Source: a virus
DNA length: 24,579 bases
Direction: 5' to 3' (one strand)
Virus record (IMG/VR): IMGVR_UViG_3300042446_001616
Location: 1 to 24,579 of that record
The notes beneath the pieces are model-generated. The model worked only from the letters and a program-made list of their open reading frames with translations, had not been told where the DNA came from and did no database searches. The first letter of the stretch is position 1. Each line of letters opens with the position of its first letter. This document shows, one piece after another, positions 15,454-21,887 of the stretch. The translations under genes and the position numbers were made by a program.

Positions 15454-15849
15454 ACTGGTACATATATGGTATTGAGTAATTTAACTCAAATAAAGAACGA
15501 TATTGAAATAATCTTATCATTTAAACACCACCCCGATTTCCCAAAATTAGTTACGGGAGAACACGCATGGGCCGGTGATCACATCACAACATCGAAAGAT
15601 GATATTGAAGAAGTTGCAAATTTCATAGAAAGTTATATGGAACAAAAAAACCTAACCGAATCAGAAAAAGATTTATCTGAAAATGGTGAAATAGACGAAA
15701 GTAAAAACTGCCCCACCGACCCAGCAAAATGGTCGGCGTCTAAGGCGGCGGCTAAAAGAAAATTTGACGTTTATCCTTCAGCATACGCTAATGGTTGGGC
15801 TGCCAAAAACTATAAAGCAAAAGGTGGTGGTTGGAAAAAATGTAAATAG
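15391..15849 (+). CDS. Putative head-targeted protein with basic 'YPSAYANGWAAK' C-terminal domain
   Basis: A 152-residue protein. Residues 1-21 are the same kind of leader as in the preceding gene, ending I-S-E|T. Residues 22-85 are an unrecognised, mildly acidic domain. Residues 88-103 contain three further potential cleavage sites (L-T-E, L-S-E, I-D-E|S). Residues 104-152 are strongly basic, with 'KWSASKAAAKRKFDVYPSAY' and 'NGWAAKNYKAKGGGWKK'; this small Lys/Ala domain recurs, from memory, in marine phage and giant-virus proteins and looks nucleic-acid binding. If gp21 cuts at the predicted sites, a roughly 49-residue basic peptide would be freed inside the head. The next gene follows directly. 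Confidence 0.75.
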   Translation: MNINELIKKCIKEAQEEHISETGTYMVLSNLTQIKNDIEIILSFKHHPDFPKLVTGEHAWAGDHITTSKDDIEEVANFIESYMEQKNLTESEKDLSENGEIDESKNCPTDPAKWSASKAAAKRKFDVYPSAYANGWAAKNYKAKGGGWKKCK

Positions 15850-16611
15850 ATGAACTTACAAGAGAACATACATAGGATTAGACAAATGATGATTTCTGAG
15901 GAGATGGTACAATCTGATGCTTGGAAATCTATAGAGAAAACATTGGACGTTCTTAAAAAGAAGAAAAAAGTTTTATTATTAAGTTGTTCTAATAGACATA
16001 ATTGGGATAAAAACGATATTGATATACCAAAATCTAAAATGATTGCGATGTATCTTAATGATGAATTGGGTGATAAATCAACATTGATAGACGTTTCAGA
16101 ATTAAACATAGTTCCTTGTGAGGGTAATGTATCAAGAAAAGACGGTAATAGTTGTGGTTTATTAAAATCAAAACTTAAGGATAAAGATAAAAATCCAACC
16201 GGTCACCATAGATGTTGGGCTAGTATAAACAACCCCAAAGATGAACTTTGGAAAATAAGTAAAGAACTATTTGAGTCAGATGCGGTTGTATTTCTAAGTT
16301 CCGTTAGATGGGGACAAACAAATATGTTTTATCAAAATCTAATTGAACGTTTAACTTGGATAGAAAACAGACACACGGCGTTAGGTGAATCCAATTTAGT
16401 TAAAGATATTGAAACTGGATTTATATGTACTGGACAGAATTTTAACGGTGTAAATGTGAATGATTTACAAAAGAAAATCCATGAATTTTATGGTTTTAAA
16501 ATAAATGACGATTTATATTGGAATTGGCAATATACTAAAGATATAAATGACGAATCATTAAAATCATATAAAAATTCACATAAAAAATTTATAAAAGATA
16601 CCAAATTATAA
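15850..16611 (+). CDS. Flavodoxin-fold NAD(P)H/FMN oxidoreductase-like protein with leader
   Basis: A 253-residue protein. Residues 1-17, 'MNLQENIHRIRQMMISE', look like a targeting leader ending I-S-E|E. The body begins with the strand 'KKKKKVLLLSCSNRHNW' (about residues 36-52), in the position of the flavodoxin phosphate-binding loop, continues with 'LIDVSELNIVPCEGN', and has 'LFESDAVVFLSSVRWGQTNM' (about 140-159) followed by 'FYQNLIERLTWIENR'. The last two match the 'a-D-a-i-i-f-x-S-P-x-Y-W-x-x-x-x-x-x-K-x-F-I-D-R' region of NADPH-dependent FMN reductases and WrbA-like proteins. It probably binds FMN; substrate unknown. Its start directly abuts the previous stop. The activity and the leader function are inferred. 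Confidence 0.75.
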   Translation: MNLQENIHRIRQMMISEEMVQSDAWKSIEKTLDVLKKKKKVLLLSCSNRHNWDKNDIDIPKSKMIAMYLNDELGDKSTLIDVSELNIVPCEGNVSRKDGNSCGLLKSKLKDKDKNPTGHHRCWASINNPKDELWKISKELFESDAVVFLSSVRWGQTNMFYQNLIERLTWIENRHTALGESNLVKDIETGFICTGQNFNGVNVNDLQKKIHEFYGFKINDDLYWNWQYTKDINDESLKSYKNSHKKFIKDTKL

Positions 16612-16612
16612 T

Positions 16613-16891
16613 ATGAAAATCGTTATAACCGAAAATCAAAAAAATAAAATTATGAATAGTAGTAATTGGAAGGAAGTAAGTGGTAAACTAGCTAAGACAT
16701 TTTATTTTAAAAATTATAAAGAGGTGATGTCATTTGCGAATGAGGTTATGAAAATTGCTGACAAACAGAATCATCACCCAGATATGACGGTTCATTATGA
16801 TAATGTAAAGTTATCCATCACAGACCACGAAAAGGGTAAGATAACCGATAAGTGCCATAAATTTGTTAATGAGGTAGATAAAATTAAATAA
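16613..16891 (+). CDS. Pterin-4a-carbinolamine dehydratase (PCD/DCoH) with leader
   Basis: A 92-residue protein whose residues about 17-92 match the PCD family, which dehydrates 4a-hydroxytetrahydropterin to quinonoid dihydropterin during recycling after aromatic amino acid hydroxylation. Visible features: 'KLAKTFYFKNYKEVMSFANE' (25-44), the signature 'NHHPDMTVHYDNV' (53-65) with both active-site histidines (54, 55), and the third His in 'ITDH' (His72). The usual T-H-x-x-G-G-(L/I)-T appears as D-H-x-x-G-K-I-T, a slight divergence. The first 15 residues, 'MKIVITENQKNKIMN', are extra and contain I-T-E|N, similar to the internal 'IIQISEEQFKRLF' of the next protein. TAATATG junctions join it to both neighbours. 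Confidence 0.85.
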   Translation: MKIVITENQKNKIMNSSNWKEVSGKLAKTFYFKNYKEVMSFANEVMKIADKQNHHPDMTVHYDNVKLSITDHEKGKITDKCHKFVNEVDKIK

Positions 16892-16892
16892 T

Positions 16893-17762
16893 ATGAAATT
16901 TATAGTATCTAAAGAAGATAAAGAATATATTGAAGAATCTTTAAAATCAGGAGAGGTCTTGCAAGAAGACCTTAGAAGATGGTTTAAAGAAAAGTGGGTA
17001 GACGTTAGTAAAAAGGTAGACGGTAAACACCCGCCTTGTGGTCGAAAAGACGCTGATGGGAAATCCTATCCAAAATGTAGACCTTCTAAAAAAGTGTCTA
17101 AAGAAACCCCAAAAGTTGCTTCATCTTATGATAAAAAAGAAAAAAAAGCAATGACATCACAAAAAAGAAGAGCCGAAAAAGAGGACCCAAAAGTCGGTAA
17201 AGGAAATAAACCAACTATGGTCAAGTTTGATGAACAAAGTAGTGTCGATGAAAGAAGTAGAAGTTTTGCTTTTACAAGAAAAAAAAGATTGTTTAGTCAA
17301 CCAGAAAGAATGTCCAATCCTCTTAGATATAAAGAAATGGATAGATTATCTGAAAGTGTGAAAAAAAGAACAATTATTCAAATATCGGAAGAACAATTTA
17401 AAAGATTATTTGAATATAATGAAGAAACTCCAGTTTTAATATATGAAGATGAAGATGGTTCGGTACAAATGACCAACTATGTTATTGATAATATGTTAAA
17501 TGAAGCCGAATATCAAGGACGTAAAGTTCAGCTAGGTAAGATAATGCAGGGCGATATTAAAAAATTTAAAGTGTACGTTAAGAACGATAAAGGTAAAGTC
17601 GTTAAGGTAAACTTTGGTTTTGGCGGTAAATCCGCTAAAGGAAAAAGAATGGTTATTAAGAAGAATAACCCAGCAAGACGTAAATCATTCAGAGCAAGAC
17701 ACAATTGTGCAAATCCAGGACCGCGTTGGAAACCAAGATATTGGGCTTGTAGAACTTGGTAA
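16893..17762 (+). CDS. Basic multidomain protein with leader-like segments, probable head-packaged DNA-associated protein
   Basis: A 289-residue, very basic protein. Residues 1-25 form a leader-like helix with I-E-E (13-15) and L-Q-E|D (23-25). Residues about 27-110 hold a small domain with 'WVDVSKKVDGKHPPCGRKDA', 'YPKCRPSKK' and 'MTSQKRRAEKEDP', a paired-Cys pattern I recall from marine phage and giant-virus proteins. Residues 160-175, 'TIIQISEEQFKRLFEY', resemble the leader of the upstream PCD gene. L-N-E|A at 202-205 is followed by an 85-residue basic domain ending 'PGPRWKPRYWACRTW', with 'RRKSFRARHNC' inside, which I also recall from uncultured T4-like phages. It probably binds DNA. It ends exactly where the convergent minus-strand gene ends. 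Confidence 0.8.
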   Translation: MKFIVSKEDKEYIEESLKSGEVLQEDLRRWFKEKWVDVSKKVDGKHPPCGRKDADGKSYPKCRPSKKVSKETPKVASSYDKKEKKAMTSQKRRAEKEDPKVGKGNKPTMVKFDEQSSVDERSRSFAFTRKKRLFSQPERMSNPLRYKEMDRLSESVKKRTIIQISEEQFKRLFEYNEETPVLIYEDEDGSVQMTNYVIDNMLNEAEYQGRKVQLGKIMQGDIKKFKVYVKNDKGKVVKVNFGFGGKSAKGKRMVIKKNNPARRKSFRARHNCANPGPRWKPRYWACRTW

Positions 17763-18077
17763 TTAAATTAATTTTTGTTTTGACCAATACCACAACCTAT
17801 TATCTGAATATCTATTTAAACATTTAGCATCTTTCTTTTCCACTAATTTACCTATTTGCACTAAATCAGAATGGCTTCGGATATCAATACCAACATTAAA
17901 GCCACCATCACATTTCTCATATGTGGTATTATTCATAGGGGGTTCATACTTACCCTCATCATCTAATTTTAACATTTTAATCATTTCGTCCTTTTTCATT
18001 TTACACTCAATACTTCTTGTGTAAATCATTTTTTCAAGGACATCCAATCTTAATTTGCTGTAATCAACTTCTGACAT
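17763..18077 (-). CDS. Small SAP-like protein downstream of the capsid gene
   Basis: A 104-residue protein. Residues about 5-45 carry 'YSKLRLDVLEKMIYTRSIEC' and 'KMKKDEMIKMLKLDDEGKY', a helix, loop and helix with the spacing of SAP/HeH-type nucleic-acid-binding motifs. The rest, including 'TYEKCDGGFNVGIDIRSHSD' and a Trp/Lys-rich end, is not recognised. It is separated from gp23 by a strong terminator, so it probably has its own promoter (a TATATTTG box lies five bases before its ATG). Its stop abuts that of the convergent plus-strand gene without a gap. DNA binding is an inference from the motif only. Confidence 0.75.
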   Translation of the reverse strand: MSEVDYSKLRLDVLEKMIYTRSIECKMKKDEMIKMLKLDDEGKYEPPMNNTTYEKCDGGFNVGIDIRSHSDLVQIGKLVEKKDAKCLNRYSDNRLWYWSKQKLI

Positions 18078-18081
18078 AAGT

Positions 18082-18089
18082 CAAATATA
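18082..18089 (-). promoter_or_regulatory. Possible Bacteroidota -7 box (TATATTTG, minus strand)
   Basis: On the minus strand this reads TATATTTG, an exact TAnnTTTG match, between the gp23 terminator and the 104-aa gene. No clear TTG lies 17-23 bp upstream; only the terminator T-tract is there. It would allow transcription of the small gene past the terminator. Confidence 0.35.
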
Positions 18090-18097
18090 CGTAATTT

Positions 18098-18134
18098 CTA
18101 TAAAATAAAAAACCCCCGTATTTCTACGAGGGCT
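18098..18134 (-). terminator. Rho-independent terminator after gp23
   Basis: On the minus strand an 8-bp stem CCCTCGTA/TACGGGGG (one T-G wobble, extendable by two pairs) closes a GAAA tetraloop and is followed by TTTTTTATTTTATAG. It begins about 22 bases after the gp23 stop. It is the strongest terminator in the window. Read on the plus strand the stem has a C-A mismatch but still ends in a short T run, so weak bidirectional action is possible. Confidence 0.85.
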
Positions 18135-18156
18135 TTTATATACTACATTAAGAATA

Positions 18157-19884
18157 CTATCTTAAAGTTCCCATGTCAAATGTTTGGATACCTTTTACAG
18201 AGATTACACCATAGTAACGGTTGTTAACCATTTTCTTTGCGTATCTTGTCATGATACCTTTGATAGGTGTCATGTTGAAAGGATTATACATTGTTGGAGT
18301 TAATTGTAAAGGCACATATGGTGCGTAGATATAACCAGCATCCAATAATGACTTACCTTTGTGACCAATCAAGATTTTGTCAGCAGGGAAGTAAGGGTCA
18401 CGATACACTTGGTAACGGCCAGCTAAAGTACCTACTTTTTCAATACCCATGTTGTATTGGTCTTGCTCTGGATGAGCGTTTGATACGTGGAAATATTCTA
18501 AATCATCGAATACAGCAGAAACTTCTGAAGAAACTACAATCCAGTTTGCACCACCACGTAAAGTTGTTTTATGGATTTGAGCCGATAATTGGTTAATCTT
18601 TGTGATTAACGTTTGGTTCCAATCCTTTTGAGTGTAACCTTGTAAAGTTGCTCCTGATGAACCACCGTACTTCCACTCATTGTAATCCCACTTAAGAGAC
18701 CAAGCAGCACCTTTACGTAAATCACGTAAGATTTCACGGTCAACCTCAGCAGCGATTTGCTCAGATAATAAAGCAGTTAATTCAGCTTCAGCATCGATGT
18801 TGTGGAACGCACTAACGTCTTGAGCTAATTCTGGAGACCAAGTTGCTCTTAATTTTCTTTCAGTTACAGAAACTGTTACAGAAGAAAGATCGAAAGAAAC
18901 CTCACCGATTTCTTCTTCGAATTCTAATGAATCATAAACTCTGAAGTTTAATACGAAAGCAGATGCTAACGCGTCAGAAGCTAAAGTTACAGCGCTGAAA
19001 CCAGCAGTTGCTGAATAAGTTTGTACGTCTACTTTTACATAGATTACACCTTCTTCGTCGCAAATGTCTTGGTATCCACCACTAGGATATCCTGATGTTG
19101 TACTTTTTTGACCGTAAGCAACGATACCTTTACCGTATTGTTGAGTTACAACGTTGAAATTTTTAGATTCACCAGAGAAAGATACTGTAGCTGATGCTAA
19201 GAAATCTTCAGTGTCCATTACAGAACCGTTTGGTCCGATTAATTTACCTTGAGCTGTTTTAGTGAAACCACTAAATTTGATGATTACATCACTCTTAGAA
19301 GTACCAGTCATTGCTGAGTTAGCTACTTCAGTTACTTGTCCAGCAGAGAAAGTTACATAAGATGCACCTGCTAAAGTTACTCCAGAGAATTGACCTTTTG
19401 AATAGTCAAATAAACCGCTAGTAGCTTCATCATTCGCTTCGTAGAAACGATCGTAAAGGTTTGTACCTGTGTAACCTGTGCTTGCGCTAGCTCCACCTGC
19501 ACCACCTGGGATACCGTATGGAGAATAATGTCCGTTTGCTGCGTTTCTTTCTTGTATCTTAGGGATAAAGAAGAATAATTTACCAATTGGTAAGTTCATA
19601 GCTTGAACTGAAACGATGTCATTCGCTAATAATTTAGAGAACACACGACGAATAATAGGGAATACCACTGTCTCGAAAGAACCTGAAGCATCAGAAACTG
19701 CTGCTTCGTTGATTAAATAAGACGCTTGGTTTTCATACAATTGCGCGATGTTATCTTTTTGGTGACCGTCAAGGTTTTCTAAGAAACCTAAGTCATCCCA
19801 TTTTCTAATAGTATCTTCTTTGATAACACGTAAATGTTTTAATCCAATGTTACCAACCATACCTGATTCTAATAATGCTCCCAT
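18157..19884 (-). CDS. 23: Major capsid protein, T4 gp23-like
   Basis: Forms the hexamers of the capsid shell. At 575 residues it is somewhat longer than T4 gp23 (521). The family hallmark appears at residues about 71-106: 'ETVVFPIIRRVFSKLLANDI' then 'VSVQAMNLPIGKLFFF'. Just before it, 'YLINE|AAVSD' gives a gp21-type cleavage site after Glu60, equivalent to the T4 cut after residue 65, so the first 60 residues are a propeptide. The C-terminus has 'MTRYAKKMVNNRYYGVISVK', also gp23-like. Ser/Thr/Gly-rich stretches at about residues 118-310 may hold an inserted domain that accounts for the extra length. It follows gp22 after 32 bp and is ended by a strong terminator. Confidence 0.95.
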   Translation of the reverse strand: MGALLESGMVGNIGLKHLRVIKEDTIRKWDDLGFLENLDGHQKDNIAQLYENQASYLINEAAVSDASGSFETVVFPIIRRVFSKLLANDIVSVQAMNLPIGKLFFFIPKIQERNAANGHYSPYGIPGGAGGASASTGYTGTNLYDRFYEANDEATSGLFDYSKGQFSGVTLAGASYVTFSAGQVTEVANSAMTGTSKSDVIIKFSGFTKTAQGKLIGPNGSVMDTEDFLASATVSFSGESKNFNVVTQQYGKGIVAYGQKSTTSGYPSGGYQDICDEEGVIYVKVDVQTYSATAGFSAVTLASDALASAFVLNFRVYDSLEFEEEIGEVSFDLSSVTVSVTERKLRATWSPELAQDVSAFHNIDAEAELTALLSEQIAAEVDREILRDLRKGAAWSLKWDYNEWKYGGSSGATLQGYTQKDWNQTLITKINQLSAQIHKTTLRGGANWIVVSSEVSAVFDDLEYFHVSNAHPEQDQYNMGIEKVGTLAGRYQVYRDPYFPADKILIGHKGKSLLDAGYIYAPYVPLQLTPTMYNPFNMTPIKGIMTRYAKKMVNNRYYGVISVKGIQTFDMGTLR

Positions 19885-19916
19885 TTTAAAATTTTTGTTT
19901 TTTAATTTTTTATTTA

Positions 19917-21083
19917 TTATTTTAATTTTTTCATCAAATCTTTCATTCTTGCAAATTGAGGTGCTTCGTAAACTTTTGATTCAGAAAGTACTTCAGTTGA
20001 AGATGTTGAAGGTGTTGATGCAATTTTTTCAACAACTGACTCAGTTACAGATTTTTTAGATCCAAGTTCAGTTTTGATTGAATTGTAAAGATTTTTTGAT
20101 TCATTTATAGTAGAAATTGTGTCAAATCTTTTCAAAATATCCAACTTCTCAGTTTTTGTTGTTGAGTGCTCAGTAAACAATCTTGTAGCGTAAGCTAAAT
20201 TTGCATTGAATACAGCAACCTCGTTAAGTTTATCTTTAAATAGTAATAACGCCTTTTTATATTCAGCATTTTGCTTTTTTAACGTTGTAACTTCTTCGTT
20301 TACTGCTTCTCTTTTGTTACCAGCGAAATGTAATTTTTTACTTTTAATTCCACTATGATAACCGTGTCCGATGTTACGAGCAGATTCAGTCGCTTCAACT
20401 TCTTTTGATGTTGACATAACTTCTTCGTCATCGTTTTCACCGTCTAATTCGATTTCATAAACAGTTTCTTCTTCTTCACCTAATTCTTCGTCACCCGCCA
20501 TTGGCGCGTCTTCTTCTTCGTTATAACCTTCAGAAAATTCTTCTTCAGATTCATCTTCTTCGTTTAATTTGATGATATATTCATCTTCACCATCTTCTAA
20601 ACTAATGTTGTCACCATCTTTTTTAACAATAATACCATCTTCGTCAGACATTGCTTTAAACACTTTTAATACTTCTTCATCAGAAGCACCAGTCATGTCT
20701 AACATGTCATTGTCATCAGTTGGCATCTCGTCATCGATTGCTGGTAATTCATCACCAAATCCTTCTTCATCATCAGGATCAGATAAATCTTCACCATCAA
20801 TGTCTTTAGATGGTTCATCGTTTATTGCTGGTAATTCGTCATCTCCCTCACCTTCAGCATCTGCTTCTGGGTCGGTAACATCTTCTTCATCTTCAGGAGC
20901 GTCTTCATCATCTGCTTGTTCAGCAGTTAACTTGATCTCCTCATCTTCCATAGATTCTTTAAGCAAATCGTTTAGTTCTTGTTTCATTGTTGACGCAAGG
21001 ATACCTTTTGCATTTTGCTTTACTGCTTCCTCAAGTGTTTGCACTTGAAGTAACGCTTGTTCTAAAATTGATTTTTCAGTCAT
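19917..21083 (-). CDS. 22: Prohead core scaffold, gp22-like, with very acidic region
   Basis: A 388-residue protein between protease and capsid genes, as in T4. Residues about 46-230 are extremely Asp/Glu-rich, with repeats of the form 'DDELPAI(N/D)DE'. The C-terminal third carries a gp22-like helix, 'LNEVAVFNANLAYATRLFTE' (roughly residues 286-305), preceded by a coiled coil. In T4, gp22 forms the inner scaffold and is then degraded by gp21; here several I/L-x-E sites ('TINESK', 'VLSESK') fit this. T4 gp22 is shorter (about 270 residues), so the acidic block looks like an expansion. It ends 'FARMKDLMKKLK'. A TATTTATA motif lies 20 bases upstream of its ATG. Confidence 0.85.
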   Translation of the reverse strand: MTEKSILEQALLQVQTLEEAVKQNAKGILASTMKQELNDLLKESMEDEEIKLTAEQADDEDAPEDEEDVTDPEADAEGEGDDELPAINDEPSKDIDGEDLSDPDDEEGFGDELPAIDDEMPTDDNDMLDMTGASDEEVLKVFKAMSDEDGIIVKKDGDNISLEDGEDEYIIKLNEEDESEEEFSEGYNEEEDAPMAGDEELGEEEETVYEIELDGENDDEEVMSTSKEVEATESARNIGHGYHSGIKSKKLHFAGNKREAVNEEVTTLKKQNAEYKKALLLFKDKLNEVAVFNANLAYATRLFTEHSTTKTEKLDILKRFDTISTINESKNLYNSIKTELGSKKSVTESVVEKIASTPSTSSTEVLSESKVYEAPQFARMKDLMKKLK

Positions 21084-21098
21084 TTGTAATGATTAATT

Positions 21099-21114
21099 TA
21101 CTATATAAATAGTA
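21099..21114 (-). repeat. Inverted repeat around the motif upstream of gp22
   Basis: TACTAT-TTAT-ATAGTA on the minus strand is a 6-bp inverted repeat that contains the TATTTATA motif. It could be an operator or a small hairpin in the leader. Confidence 0.4.
21104..21111 (-). promoter_or_regulatory. TATTTATA motif upstream of gp22
   Basis: Reads TATTTATA on the minus (sense) strand, 20 bases before the gp22 ATG, in an 81-bp gap. This distance is compatible with a promoter -10 element and a short leader. Confidence 0.45.
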
Positions 21115-21164
21115 GTGTTTTTAAAAAAAGTTAGTTTTTAATCGTATAATCCTAATAAAAATTG

Positions 21165-21848
21165 TTATTTACTTAAAAAACTATTAAGGTTTCCCATTAG
21201 TTTTTTCATTCTATCATCAACAATTGGCTTTTCTTCAACAGATTCTTGATATTTGTCTTTATCAGATAAATCTTGGAAGATGTATGCGCCTGGTGTTGAT
21301 GGTGATGAAACTAAGTCGAAACATACTAATTCAAAGTCATCTTGAACAATGTTTTGACCTCTTTCATTCTTTAATGAACCAACCCCTCTAGATGATATAC
21401 CTAGAGTTGCTCCATTTAATAAAAGCATAGCTGCTTGGTCACCTTTAGTTGACACAATACCCATCTTTTTCCAACCCGGAGATGTGAATAGTTTAATTTT
21501 ACCCATAAGGATTTTACTATCCCACCAAGTTTCTAAAATACTGTGGGATACCCTGTCTAAGTCAATAAGTGATGATGATGGGTGATTTAGTTCGTTTAAT
21601 GCCGAACCGCTATTAATAGCTTGTTGATATTTTTCGTTTTCTCTTTTTAAGAGTGCCTGTGGGTATATTCTACCGTTCTTGTTTGGTGTATCGTATTTTT
21701 GTAAAACGGCATAGAGAATAAAGTCCTGATTGGTATCTTTATTCTCCATTTCTTTTAACACTGCTCTGTTTTCACTAGGAGAAATGTGTCCAGCGTCGTA
21801 TTCTATTAAAATTCCCTTACCTATTTCGTTTGGACCTAATATCTTCAT
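21165..21848 (-). CDS. 21: Prohead core protease, T4 gp21-like
   Basis: A 227-residue serine protease of the T4 gp21 (MEROPS S80) type, which matures the prohead by cutting scaffold and shell proteins after I/L-x-E. Visible features in order: 'KYDTPNKNGRIYP' (51-63), the catalytic His in 'ELNHPSSS' (His89), 'WWDSKILMGKIKLFTSPGWK' (108-127), the catalytic Ser in 'GISSRGVGS' (Ser152 or 153), and 'FDLVSSPSTPGA' (177-188). Length is close to that of T4 gp21 (212 residues). It ends 'DDRMKKLMGNLNSFLSK', probably a scaffold-contact tail. The predicted cut sites in gp23 and in the plus-strand leader genes fit its specificity. Confidence 0.93.
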   Translation of the reverse strand: MKILGPNEIGKGILIEYDAGHISPSENRAVLKEMENKDTNQDFILYAVLQKYDTPNKNGRIYPQALLKRENEKYQQAINSGSALNELNHPSSSLIDLDRVSHSILETWWDSKILMGKIKLFTSPGWKKMGIVSTKGDQAAMLLLNGATLGISSRGVGSLKNERGQNIVQDDFELVCFDLVSSPSTPGAYIFQDLSDKDKYQESVEEKPIVDDRMKKLMGNLNSFLSK

Positions 21849-21872
21849 TTATAGATTTTTTATTCTATAAAT
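21847..21872 (-). repeat. Inverted repeat covering the gp21 start region
   Basis: ATTTATAGA and TCTATAAAT are 9-bp arms separated by an 8-base loop. On the minus strand the distal arm holds the TATTTATA motif, and the arm next to the gene includes the first two bases of the gp21 ATG. It could fold in mRNA and affect translation, if the transcript includes it. Confidence 0.5.
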
Positions 21873-21873
21873 A
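21866..21873 (-). promoter_or_regulatory. TATTTATA motif upstream of gp21
   Basis: Reads TATTTATA on the minus strand, 17 bases before the gp21 ATG in a 39-bp gap. Same orientation and similar spacing as the gp22 copy. Confidence 0.45.
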
Positions 21874-21887
21874 TCACATAATTAAGT

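Noticed and set aside
17755-17785. Possible terminator between the convergent ends of the 289-aa and 104-aa genes
   Set aside because: Only a short AT-only inverted repeat (AATTAA...TTAATT) is present, with no GC stem; too weak to call.
19911-19918. TATTTATT upstream of gp23
   Set aside because: It reads AATAAATA on the gp23 coding strand, opposite to the consistent set, and overlaps the gp22 stop; not counted as a copy of the motif.
20569-21048. 159-residue Ser-rich reading frame on the plus strand
   Set aside because: It is the antisense shadow of the Asp/Glu-rich gp22 block; GAA/GAT-rich codons read as Ser codons on the other strand. No independent signal supports it.
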